From a virus, in IMG/VR virus record IMGVR_UViG_3300043399_000004, positions 1-22,794 of that record: 22,794 nt of DNA; one strand, given 5' to 3'. The notes beneath the pieces are model-generated. The model searched no databases and was not told the origin of the DNA. It saw nothing but the letters and a program-made list of their open reading frames with translations. Below, in pieces: positions 1 through 8,579 of this stretch; the first letter of the stretch is position 1, and each line of letters opens with the position of its first letter. Made by a program: the position numbers and the translations under genes.

Positions 1-2531
1 GATGCTCCTGCAATTAGCGTACTACCTGCTCCGCCGCTTCCGCCGCCGCCGCCGCCTTGTTGAGTTGTTGATGAAGTGTTTGTATCTCCACCGGCTCCTC
101 CAGTACCTCCCCCACCGCCACCTGCACTAGCATAGCAATTTCCTCCAGCTCCTCCAGCGCCGCCGCCACCAGTTCCTGCGCCACCTGCGTTTCCAGAAGC
201 TGTTCCGCCATTGTAACCATTTCCCAGCGGTGAACCAGAAGACCCGCCGCCCGTTGGAACGTTTGTGAAAGCTGCGCCACCATTTCCGCCAGAATAAGCG
301 CCTCCATTTGTAACGGAAACGTGTTTCGTTGCAGAACCGCCAATTCCGGCAGATGATAAAGCTCCAGCGGTTCCGTTATTTGCTGTTAATAACGTTGTTC
401 CACCATAAGAAACAGTTGCAACGCCAGAAGATATATTCAATGTTACTGTTTGCCCAGGAGTGACAGCAATATCTCCAAAAGCGCATCCACCACCACCGCC
501 GCCACATCCCGTACCGAGATAGCCATTACCGCCAGCGCCAAACGCATATACTCTAATTGATGTAATTTGAGACGGAACCGTGTATGTTCCTGTTGCTGTA
601 AATGCTGTCCATGTTTTTCCGCCACCGGACGCTATTGTCACTGCGCCAGTTTGACCGTTGACTGAAGTGACGCCGCCGTTTCCTGCCGTAGCCGCGTAAT
701 TGACTGACTGCGATCCAATGTTGCTTGTAGTGATAGCGGTTGCAGAAGCTTGTGCGCCCAAAGCAGTCAGCATATCAGCGGCAGTCAAAGACGAAACCGT
801 ATTGTTTGCGTTGATTCGCGGAAACGAAATAGCTGTTGGGTTTGTCAGCGTAAAAAAGTTTTGACCGACAGTTGTTCCACCGAGCGACGAGCGACCAGTT
901 GCGGCTACAAGGTTTGTGCTACTACCATCCCATTGCAAACGCTGCGTGTAAGCAGAATCCCAATTTGTTTGCGATGCGGTTGTTGGGATTGCATAACCCG
1001 CTGACATTGTCAACGCAAGCGTGCCAGACGTAGTAATTGGCGTGCCTGATACAGATAAGCCAGTTGGAACAGTCATAGCAACAGAAGTAACAGTACCCGT
1101 ATTGTTAGTTTTGTTATTAAACGTATTCCAATCGGTGCTGCTCAAGTAGCCGTTAGTCGTGCTGCTGGCTTGAGTAATGCTGACGGTAGGAGTAACGCCG
1201 CCGCTAGATTGAATCGGGGCTGTAGCACTCACGGAAGTAACCGGAGTCGTACCGCTGGATGCCGCCGTGACACGACCTTTAGAATCAACTGTGACTGACG
1301 CATTAGTGTAAGAACCAGCCGTAACAGCGGTGTTCGCAAGAGTTAATGCTGTAGCAACGTTGGTTGAGCCATCAACCGAGCCGGAGCCTGTTGCATCGCC
1401 TGTAAAAGATAATGTCCGTGCGGTTGTCCACTTGCCAGCAGAAGTTGCGGTAGCAGCATTGCCGGTAGTGTCGGCGTTGATGGTAGCGGGCAGAGAAAGA
1501 GTAACGCTGCCGGTAGCAGCCGAAACGTCAATTTCATTAGCCGTACCAGCAAGTGAAGTAACCCCACTATTAGAAATAGTGATAGAACCAGCACCATTGG
1601 TTACTCCAATACCCGTTCCCGCGGTAATGCTCGCGTTTTCCCACACGCCCTGAACCGCGTCATAGACCAGCGTTTGCCCTGACGTTGGGCTTGTAATGAC
1701 TACGTTATGCAATTCGTCCAGTTCGTAACCATTATCCACTTTGACGTAAACAGAGCCGACAATGTTATCCACCCGTTCCACATAACCCAGCGTGACCCGA
1801 TGATTCGGGGCGGTAGGTGGGGTTTGAGTGTACGCGCCAGCAACAGAAGCGGACAGATAAATCAAACCGCCAGCGGTCAATCCCGTAGTGTCCAGTTTGT
1901 TTACCGTGCCCACCATCGTAATGAAGCCTTCCGCGCCTGACGCGATGGCTTCTGTGACCATGCCCAGCGTACCGGCTGACGTTGCTTCGCTGTTGGCTTG
2001 CGCCAGCTTTACGGCAATGCGGTTGCCTTGTGCGCCAGAGATGTAAACGATTTGCCCATCCGTCAGCGCAACGCCGCTGTCGTTGTAAACACGGGCTACA
2101 ACTTCTTGACCAACTTGCAGCGTGACGTTCCCGCCCTTCAATCCTAGCTGGGCGGTACCATTGCCATCATCCCACGACAAACGCCCCACAGCCGCCGCCG
2201 GAGTAGCCGCCGTGTCGATATCAAACGCATCCGCTTTGACCGTAGTGAAATCCGCGTTGCCGGAATCATCAAGCGTAGCCGTGCTGTTTTGAATCAGCTT
2301 GCCTGTTGCCCCGTCAAAACGAGTAATGGCATTGTCGGTAGCAAAGGCGGGTCCATATACGTCACCGCCCCCGCTGCCGCCACCGCCAACAGCAATGACT
2401 GTTCCGCTTGCGTCTTTGCTATACAGCTTCGCATCCGCAAGGTTGACGGCTAGTTCGCCAACTTCCAAGTCGGTTGATAACGGTACTTTGCCTACAACCG
2501 AACTTTTCTTTAGAACAATCTTGTTTGCCAT
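1..2531 (-). CDS. Large tail fibre with glycine-rich C-terminal domain (partial, runs off left edge)
   Basis: An open frame of 843 codons starts at ATG 2531 (GAGG 8 bases upstream) and has no stop before the window edge. It begins MANKIVLKKSSVVGKVPLST and then DLEVGELAVNLADAKLYSKD, the same type of anchor as the previous fibre. Residues about 358-424 repeat the shared block (KWTTARTLSFTGDATGSG, NTAVTAGSYTN, KGRVTAAS). From about residue 637 it has WTAFTATGTYTVPSQITSIR and then a glycine-rich region (CGGGGGGC near residues 670-677, and long GGG/GGAGG runs after 750). Such glycine-rich fibre ends are known receptor-binding tips in phages. The frame was checked codon by codon and shows no internal stop from position 2531 to about 300 and is open at the left end. 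The true C-terminus is not seen. Confidence 0.88.
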   Translation of the reverse strand, partial: MANKIVLKKSSVVGKVPLSTDLEVGELAVNLADAKLYSKDASGTVIAVGGGGSGGGDVYGPAFATDNAITRFDGATGKLIQNSTATLDDSGNADFTTVKADAFDIDTAATPAAAVGRLSWDDGNGTAQLGLKGGNVTLQVGQEVVARVYNDSGVALTDGQIVYISGAQGNRIAVKLAQANSEATSAGTLGMVTEAIASGAEGFITMVGTVNKLDTTGLTAGGLIYLSASVAGAYTQTPPTAPNHRVTLGYVERVDNIVGSVYVKVDNGYELDELHNVVITSPTSGQTLVYDAVQGVWENASITAGTGIGVTNGAGSITISNSGVTSLAGTANEIDVSAATGSVTLSLPATINADTTGNAATATSAGKWTTARTLSFTGDATGSGSVDGSTNVATALTLANTAVTAGSYTNASVTVDSKGRVTAASSGTTPVTSVSATAPIQSSGGVTPTVSITQASSTTNGYLSSTDWNTFNNKTNNTGTVTSVAMTVPTGLSVSGTPITTSGTLALTMSAGYAIPTTASQTNWDSAYTQRLQWDGSSTNLVAATGRSSLGGTTVGQNFFTLTNPTAISFPRINANNTVSSLTAADMLTALGAQASATAITTSNIGSQSVNYAATAGNGGVTSVNGQTGAVTIASGGGKTWTAFTATGTYTVPSQITSIRVYAFGAGGNGYLGTGCGGGGGGCAFGDIAVTPGQTVTLNISSGVATVSYGGTTLLTANNGTAGALSSAGIGGSATKHVSVTNGGAYSGGNGGAAFTNVPTGGGSSGSPLGNGYNGGTASGNAGGAGTGGGGAGGAGGNCYASAGGGGGGTGGAGGDTNTSSTTQQGGGGGGSGGAGSTLIAGA

Positions 2532-2561
2532 TGGGGTTTCCTCGCTATAGAGCCAGAGTTT

Positions 2562-3659
2562 TTAGAACGTGCCGCCATCCACATTGATGTCGTAAGCCGC
2601 CAGCGCGGTCAGTTGACCTTGCGCGTTGACTGTTGCGACCAATGTTTGCTGACCATTTACGTTGCCGTATGCGCCAGCGGTAACGGCGGTGTTGGTGATG
2701 CTGAATGTGTTGCCGGTAAGGGTAAGACCGGTGCCAGCTTGGTAAGTACCCGCGCCGGAGAACTGCGTCCACGTTACAGGGTCAACGTCCAGCGTGCCGC
2801 CAGCATTGATGGTACACACCCAGCCGGTGTCGGCGTAGGTGGAACCTTCTTCAACGAAGCAATAAGCCGATACCAGTTCAGCCCATGTATTAGCATCAGG
2901 CGAACGTGACCAAGCCGATGCGCTGGCGATGTAAATGCCGTTTTCAGCGGGGGCTGTTTGTGACTTAACCAGCACGCGTTGACCGGCAACGATGCTCACT
3001 CCGTCAATAGTTTGTGTGCCAGATAGCGTGATGTTGCCAGAGGTTGCAACAGCAACAGATGCCTTAACGTCAAGCCCTTGGGCAACGCTGTCAACGTAAT
3101 ACTTGGTGGCTGCGTCTTGGTCACTAACGGGGTCTGCGAGGTTGGTGAGGAGTTGCCCTCCCATGCTGAACGCAGAGGTTGGTGAACTGATTTCGTTGAG
3201 AGTTGCGGTTGCGCCCGTAGTAACACGACCTTTGACATCGACAGTTACCTTTGTGTACGAGCCAGCGGTAACGCCCGTGTTCGACAGGGAAGCCGCAGCC
3301 GATACGTTAGCCGAGCCATCAACGCTGGTCAGCGTAGCAGTTACGTCACCCGTCAGAGACAGGTCACGCGGTGTTTCCCACTTGGTAGCCGTGTCAGCAT
3401 TGCCAGTTACGTCAGCAACGATGCCGTCCGTGAATGTCTTTACGCCGCCGACTGTTTGCGTTGTGCTTGTATCAACAAACGCACCATTACCAGCGATTGG
3501 AATAATAGCGGTAGCAGAACCGCCAGCACCGCCGGTGCCAACGCCAATATAAAGAACGCTAGAGTCTTCGTTGAATGCAAGTTCAGCATTTTGCAAAGAT
3601 GATGGTGCGCCAGAGCCACCGCCAGCGGCACGGCGTTTAATACGAATGGTGTTTGCCAT
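2562..3659 (-). CDS. Tail fibre protein
   Basis: The 365-residue product is a probable trimeric tail fibre. The N-terminal segment MANTIRIKRRAAGGGSGAPSS and LQNAELAFNEDSSVLYIGVG (residues 1-41) form an anchor-like region found in many environmental phage fibres. Residues 86-150 contain the block GNADTATKWETPRDLSLTGD through NTGVTAGSYTK and KGRVT. Then QDAATKYYVDSVAQGLDVKA and the repeats up to about 300 (ITLSGTQTIDGVSIVAGQRV, NGIYIASASAWSR, EGSTYADTGW) match a common fibre shaft module. A second, weaker VTAGAYGNVNG copy is at 326-336. The protein ends DGGTF. It shares its anchor and the 86-150 block with the larger fibre downstream. AAGGAA 7 bases upstream supports the start. Confidence 0.85.
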   Translation of the reverse strand: MANTIRIKRRAAGGGSGAPSSLQNAELAFNEDSSVLYIGVGTGGAGGSATAIIPIAGNGAFVDTSTTQTVGGVKTFTDGIVADVTGNADTATKWETPRDLSLTGDVTATLTSVDGSANVSAAASLSNTGVTAGSYTKVTVDVKGRVTTGATATLNEISSPTSAFSMGGQLLTNLADPVSDQDAATKYYVDSVAQGLDVKASVAVATSGNITLSGTQTIDGVSIVAGQRVLVKSQTAPAENGIYIASASAWSRSPDANTWAELVSAYCFVEEGSTYADTGWVCTINAGGTLDVDPVTWTQFSGAGTYQAGTGLTLTGNTFSITNTAVTAGAYGNVNGQQTLVATVNAQGQLTALAAYDINVDGGTF

Positions 3660-3670
3660 TTTGAGATTCC

Positions 3671-3916
3671 TTAAAAGTTGCCGCCATCGGCGATTTCAGT
3701 TTGCGGGATATTAGTCCACGCACCTTGAGACGAATTGAACATCAATGCGTCATAGTTTGCCGGTTCGCCAATAATGCTGATTGGATAACCGCCAATGCTA
3801 TTCGGTCCTGCTGGTCCGACCATGCCACGATTGATGGTGACTTCGGTACGTGGAACAGGCGTGACAGATACAGTCACGTTTTGATTGTCTGTGACTTGGA
3901 CATTCATGCGAGCCAT
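3671..3916 (-). CDS. Small fibre-associated protein
   Basis: An 81-residue protein in the fibre cassette. The N-terminus is a beta-rich MARMNVQVTDNQNVTVSVTPVPRTEV, followed by a short GPAGPNSIGGYP collagen-like turn and ending PQTEIADGGNF. The C-terminal DGGNF matches the DGGTF end of the next fibre, a recurring end in this kind of tail protein set. It could be a fibre tip or connecting peptide. Its ribosome site AAGGAA is inside the previous stop codon region, and the next gene starts 11 bases past its stop. Function is unknown. Confidence 0.7.
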   Translation of the reverse strand: MARMNVQVTDNQNVTVSVTPVPRTEVTINRGMVGPAGPNSIGGYPISIIGEPANYDALMFNSSQGAWTNIPQTEIADGGNF

Positions 3917-3918
3917 GA

Positions 3919-4401
3919 TTATTCCTTCACAATGCCGTCAGATCGAACAATGAACAGCAAGAAAATAATAATGTCTTCAGCCGGTACGCTTCCTGTAGAT
4001 GGAAAGCTGATTTTGATTCTGCCGGAATAGCCAACACCATTAACATCTGCAATGTTAAGTTGCGGGTCGCTTGCTATTAGACCCCATGCTTCACTGTCAA
4101 TAACAAGCGTAAACCGACCTGTGTTGTTATCACGATTGGCAATCGTTAACGGAACAGGGTCTGGAGTTGGTGTGTAGTCTGAAATGTCAAACGTCAGCCC
4201 GTAGCGGCTATCACGGACGTTTGATAGGTTGCGCCGAATGATTTGAGCATCAATCATTGCGCCGTCAAGATCAACGGCAGTCACGCCGTTGTTCATTTCA
4301 AGATTCCAGAACGTTTGCTGGTTGAAAACAAGTTCGCCAGCAATGATCGGGTTGTCGAAGCCGCTAACTTGCGTCAGCGAGTTCTTGTTAAATACTGCCA
4401 T
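3919..4401 (-). CDS. Structural protein of unknown function, fibre cassette
   Basis: The 160-residue product is not recognised. It begins MAVFNKNSLTQVSGFDNPIIAGELVFNQQTFWNLEM and ends IIFLLFIVRSDGIVKE, with a beta-rich centre that contains DLDGAMIDAQIIRRN and NRDNNTGRFTLVIDSEAWGL. It resembles a beta-sandwich fibre-attachment or baseplate-type domain, and its location between the J-like protein and the fibres supports a tip accessory or adaptor role; that is inference. The ATG at 4401 has a strong AAGGAG 5 bases upstream. The 72-base gap before it holds only a weak inverted repeat ATGCCT/AGGCAT (4423-4448), no T-run and no clear promoter. Confidence 0.75.
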   Translation of the reverse strand: MAVFNKNSLTQVSGFDNPIIAGELVFNQQTFWNLEMNNGVTAVDLDGAMIDAQIIRRNLSNVRDSRYGLTFDISDYTPTPDPVPLTIANRDNNTGRFTLVIDSEAWGLIASDPQLNIADVNGVGYSGRIKISFPSTGSVPAEDIIIFLLFIVRSDGIVKE

Positions 4402-4422
4402 GATTGCTCCTTACTAGGGGTT

Positions 4423-4448
4423 ATGCCTTTATGTTCTCACAGAGGCAT
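4423..4448 (-). repeat. Small inverted repeat in the J-like to 160-residue gene gap
   Basis: ATGCCT and AGGCAT (6 bp, 14-base spacer) lie in the 72-base gap after the J-like gene. There is no T-run, so a terminator is not supported. It may be chance. Confidence 0.25.
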
Positions 4449-4473
4449 GAATCATGTCTTGTCTTTTAGGATG

Positions 4474-7400
4474 TTACCCGCAAAGATAAATACACGCAAC
4501 AAGAACCGGCGTAGTAGTGTCTGTGAATATAAGGGCTTCCCGCGCTTTGGCTACCGTATAATTCCGCACGATGTCATCAGCTTGTTTCATGCCAACGCCA
4601 GCGACAGAACTGGTGACAATCAAATCGCCCGCAGCAATGTTGCCATTCTCACCGCAGACATAAACTTGTCCTTCGCCAACAGCATTTGCTGAACAATAGT
4701 CATAGTCGTTTTTATACAAATCATATTCTGGATAAAGGATAGTTTTGGTTTCCCATTCTCCGTCAACTTCTATGTACTCATATTTTTCAACGAAAGCGGC
4801 TGGAATTTGATTTGCTAGTAATCCGTTGTTCAAAACCATTACACCAATGCTAGGTTCATTTGGTGCGTCAGACAAAGCAACGGAAAACACAGTATTAGAA
4901 ACGTTCTTTTTAACCAAACAAGCAACGTCCTTGACGATATAGCCCTGCCCAATGTTTGAACCAACAGCAACCATTACATCGTGAGAACCTGTGAATGGTC
5001 CATAGTTGACACCGCTGCCATCAGCATAAAAATCGTAACCGTTAGCAACCCCCACCAATCCTCCGGTTGATGTGCCACCGTTTTGTGCCGTATTAACCCC
5101 GCGAAGTCCATGATTGCTACCACCATATGTTCGCGCAACCCCACAAACGCCGATGCCGTTGTTGTTGCTGTCTCCGCGAATCGCAGTGCCAATTGTGTTC
5201 GAACCTAACAAACAAGGCACATCTGTAATAGCGCCAGAACCAGAAAATGCAGAATATCCTGCAATGTTTGGATAAGATGTGCCGCTAACAGTTGTGTTGA
5301 CTGCAATGCCGCCACCGCTACCAGCGCCACCGATCACGCTAACTGCAATGCCGCCGCTATCATAAGTTGTCAGGGTATTATTAGAACCTTGTAAAACAGT
5401 TCTTACGCCAGATGTAGCCGTTTGAATTGTTCCACCAGTAATTGTCACGCCGGTTATCGTACCGGCTGTTACCGTGCCAAGATTTGCGCTAATTGCCGAT
5501 AAAGAGCCAACTTTTAACGCGGAAAGATATGGCACATTCCAAACTGTGTTTCCAGTTGACGGATCATAAATGCCATCTGATTGATACACAGATTCGCCAG
5601 CGACAATGGAAGGGGGCGTAGCTTGCCACGAAGTACCAGCACCCCATGAGCCAGCCGGAGGGAATGATGTGCTGCCAGAAGTGGTGATTGTTGTAGGGGT
5701 GGAGTTCAAACTTGCTAGCGTTGTCTTTGTGTAACAGATACGAGCAGACGCGCCTGTGGTTCCAGTTGAACCGTTTGTGCCAGCGTAGCCGCGTGCTGTG
5801 ATACTTGCAGTAGTCCAGTTGATTGATGTAGTTGTTGCTGTTGCGCTATCTAACAAGCTAACCGTTGCGCCCCACAATGTATATCCGGCACTAGGCGCTG
5901 TGCCTGGGTCTAAACTCCAACCGCTAGGGGTTGGCGTAAATGACGATGTAGCCCAAGTGTAAGTAGATGAACCAGTTGGTCCTAGTGGGATTGTAATAGC
6001 CCATTGATAAACAGTAGGCGTGGCAGTTTGAACGCCAGCCGCACCATTCTGTGTGACATCAGCAACGGTAAAACCAGATGTCCAGCTAACTGTTGTTGTA
6101 GTAACTGTCGCGGCGTCTACGATTTGTTTTGACGCTTGCCACAAACGCAGCAAAGGGATTCCAGGGTTAGAAGGAATGCTCGTTTGCCATCCGTTTGACC
6201 CTGTGTAACTAGACATTGAGCCATCAGCCCATGTATAGATAGATGTTCCATTTGGGTTCCCTGGCGTTGCAGAATTCCATTGATACAAATAACCTGTAGC
6301 GTATTTGTTAGCCGATGTTCCGTTTACTTGATAAGCATATTGAATCGAAGCTGGTGATACTTGATGTATTGCACCTGCCAAATCTTTGTACCGGACGGGA
6401 ACTTGCATCGTAGCTGTGCTGGCTGGCATTGCAGTCGGCTGCCCAAAATCCGCATGTGTTCCCCCATCCGTAGGGTCTGGGACGGTAATGTTTGTTTTTA
6501 CAATGTCGCCATATCCCGTTGAATCTGTTGCGCCAATGCGCCACGTTCCAGAAACGAATGTTGGATCGCTATCCGTTTGCGCTGGAACAAAATCCACGCC
6601 TCCCAAACCGTTCTGTCCATACAATTTACAAATCACTCCGGCGAAGCTAGGTGTGCTACCGCTGTATGGCACTTGCAATGTAGAAGGGTTGAACGTGAGC
6701 GTGAAACTAGAAGCATTGGCTGGATCGGGAGTCCAAACAAGAATAGTAGATTTTGCAGAAAGCGGTGATGAATAGGATTCGTTGCCTACTTTGTAAGCGA
6801 AATGATAATTCCCTGCTGGTAAGCTAATGTCTTTGAAAGATACAATCGCGCCGCTGCCGAAAGGCTGAGAATTGGAAAGCGTTTGCGTACCAAAAGATGT
6901 CCAATCAGAAGCCGTGGGGCTTCCTGTCGTTGTATAAAATAGCGTCAAATATGTTGTGCGCCCTTTGATTGGCACGGCGCAATTAACGCTGAAAGTTGGT
7001 ACGCTTACATACGGTTTCGCATCAACAACAGCCGGTGGCGACAATGTACTAAAATACCCGCTTGATGGGTTTCCTGTATTGCCTGATGGTGAATATTGAG
7101 TGATGTCAAAGTTGTCATATACTTGGGCGTTGTATTCAGTCAATTGCAACTGTGCCCCAAGCGAACCATCGCCTGTGACAGACTCTTGCACTTGCATACA
7201 GCGGAATGGTTTTGCACTCCAACCATAAGCAGAGTTTGTAATAGTTACAATGTCTCCTGCAGAAAGTTGAATGCCAACATAAGTCGTGTTAACTGTAATA
7301 GTTAAATCTTCACGCCCTTGTTCAAGAACTCTGTTTGCCAAATACAACGCTTGAACGCTGTTGTTCACAAGCTCGTATGTAACGGTTTGTTTGTTGACAG

Positions 7401-8577
7401 GTTCATTTGGATAAAGCAATGCAGGAGGCACGGCTTCGTTCACATAATTGTATTGATCGCGGTTTGTTCCGTCTGGAAATTTGGCTTCAATGACATTAAC
7501 TGTTTGAGCGAGATCAATAGTTCCAACAACGATTGATCCAATGATGTTGTTATCGTTCAAAGCCAGAGCAGGGGTTTCTGCTTTGTTGATTGTCACCGAC
7601 CATTTGCCGCTTGCAGCTTCATAACGCAGCCATGAGTCACAGGCTTGCATAATGTCATCAATGTTTTTGAGGACGGCTTTGGTTGTGTCTACAACGCCAT
7701 TGATTGTGTAACGCGCTTGTGTTTGTGGGTTTCCATCATAATCCGTGAACGTGATAAGTTCTTCAGAATATGTGTTCAACGCTGCGGCAGAAGCGACATC
7801 AACGAATTCTGGCTTGATTGCAGCACCATAAACGCTGTTAGTCATGTAGTCATACCAAACATCACCTGGCTTCGATTTGCCATATGTGTACAGGTATTGA
7901 GCGCAATGATATGTGATCGGTTGAAGCTGCGTAGTGCCAGCGTCACGGTTATAATCCAAACGAATGATGGCAAAAGCCAAGCCGTTCATTCGGCGACCTG
8001 TAGCCGCCCATTGCGCTTCTGATGGCAAACCGGATGCCGCACCCATTACTAAGATGCTTGAACTGTCCCAAGGCATGAACGGTGTGTTGAGTCCAGTTAT
8101 GTTTCCGTTTTTGTCTGACTTGTACAACGAAATGTTCAAATGATCTTTGATCGTTGTATCCACATTGCCAGCGCCGTCCGTTAGGCTTGCCACTGTAGTC
8201 GTGTTAACGGTATCAAAAGTGATTTTTCTGTCGCCGTAGTAAAAATTGTTTGTATCAAAAACGAAGATGCCATTTTCGCTGATGCAGCTTATAGCCATAA
8301 CGTAATACATCACCTTTTGATCTGTAGTAATGCACGCATCAACAAATCTGCCGCCTAGATATGCCTCACCATAAACAACAGGCATCGGAGTCGTTGTGTC
8401 AGGAGGGACTTGAGCGCGAACTCCAGGGTCTGTTTGTGTCGTGCCTTTCAAACCATCAGGCTGGTTTAACGATGACATGACATACGACAACGCAACCATC
8501 GCAACAAAGGTATATACCGTCCCCATTGTGATGGCATAAGTGCCAATGGTGAACAAAACTGTGCTGATTGCTGGCAT
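4474..8577 (-). CDS. Central tail tip/host specificity protein (lambda J-like)
   Basis: This 1367-residue protein probably forms the tail tip hub and central fibre that contacts the receptor. The first 37 residues are hydrophobic (VLFTIGTYAITMGTVYTFVAM), and PMPVVYGEAYLGGRFVDA follows at about residue 64, as in tip proteins of the J group. A hub-like section includes KNIDDIMQACDSWLRYEAAS near residue 305. Beta-sandwich-like sections lie at about 510-700. Two related repeats of about 75 residues (near 765-835 and 856-930) share YQW, STYTWA, GW and DSATATTT-type blocks. A KVGSLSAISANLGTVTAGTI stretch near 1020 is common in J-like C-terminal regions. The tail end has GENGNIAAGDLIVTSSVAG followed by AKARE, resembling an autoprocessing/chaperone-like terminal domain. 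The start has AAGGAA 5 bases upstream; no peptidase motif was seen. Confidence 0.88.
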   Translation of the reverse strand: MPAISTVLFTIGTYAITMGTVYTFVAMVALSYVMSSLNQPDGLKGTTQTDPGVRAQVPPDTTTPMPVVYGEAYLGGRFVDACITTDQKVMYYVMAISCISENGIFVFDTNNFYYGDRKITFDTVNTTTVASLTDGAGNVDTTIKDHLNISLYKSDKNGNITGLNTPFMPWDSSSILVMGAASGLPSEAQWAATGRRMNGLAFAIIRLDYNRDAGTTQLQPITYHCAQYLYTYGKSKPGDVWYDYMTNSVYGAAIKPEFVDVASAAALNTYSEELITFTDYDGNPQTQARYTINGVVDTTKAVLKNIDDIMQACDSWLRYEAASGKWSVTINKAETPALALNDNNIIGSIVVGTIDLAQTVNVIEAKFPDGTNRDQYNYVNEAVPPALLYPNEPVNKQTVTYELVNNSVQALYLANRVLEQGREDLTITVNTTYVGIQLSAGDIVTITNSAYGWSAKPFRCMQVQESVTGDGSLGAQLQLTEYNAQVYDNFDITQYSPSGNTGNPSSGYFSTLSPPAVVDAKPYVSVPTFSVNCAVPIKGRTTYLTLFYTTTGSPTASDWTSFGTQTLSNSQPFGSGAIVSFKDISLPAGNYHFAYKVGNESYSSPLSAKSTILVWTPDPANASSFTLTFNPSTLQVPYSGSTPSFAGVICKLYGQNGLGGVDFVPAQTDSDPTFVSGTWRIGATDSTGYGDIVKTNITVPDPTDGGTHADFGQPTAMPASTATMQVPVRYKDLAGAIHQVSPASIQYAYQVNGTSANKYATGYLYQWNSATPGNPNGTSIYTWADGSMSSYTGSNGWQTSIPSNPGIPLLRLWQASKQIVDAATVTTTTVSWTSGFTVADVTQNGAAGVQTATPTVYQWAITIPLGPTGSSTYTWATSSFTPTPSGWSLDPGTAPSAGYTLWGATVSLLDSATATTTSINWTTASITARGYAGTNGSTGTTGASARICYTKTTLASLNSTPTTITTSGSTSFPPAGSWGAGTSWQATPPSIVAGESVYQSDGIYDPSTGNTVWNVPYLSALKVGSLSAISANLGTVTAGTITGVTITGGTIQTATSGVRTVLQGSNNTLTTYDSGGIAVSVIGGAGSGGGIAVNTTVSGTSYPNIAGYSAFSGSGAITDVPCLLGSNTIGTAIRGDSNNNGIGVCGVARTYGGSNHGLRGVNTAQNGGTSTGGLVGVANGYDFYADGSGVNYGPFTGSHDVMVAVGSNIGQGYIVKDVACLVKKNVSNTVFSVALSDAPNEPSIGVMVLNNGLLANQIPAAFVEKYEYIEVDGEWETKTILYPEYDLYKNDYDYCSANAVGEGQVYVCGENGNIAAGDLIVTSSVAGVGMKQADDIVRNYTVAKAREALIFTDTTTPVLVACIYLCG

Positions 8578-8579
8578 GG

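Noticed and set aside
1330-1653. Plus- and minus-strand short ORFs across 1-2531 (for example 14-343 and 443-625 minus, 1330-1653 plus)
   Set aside because: They lie inside the single long minus frame that starts at 2531, and are shadows in other frames of repetitive Ala/Thr/Ser/Gly codons.
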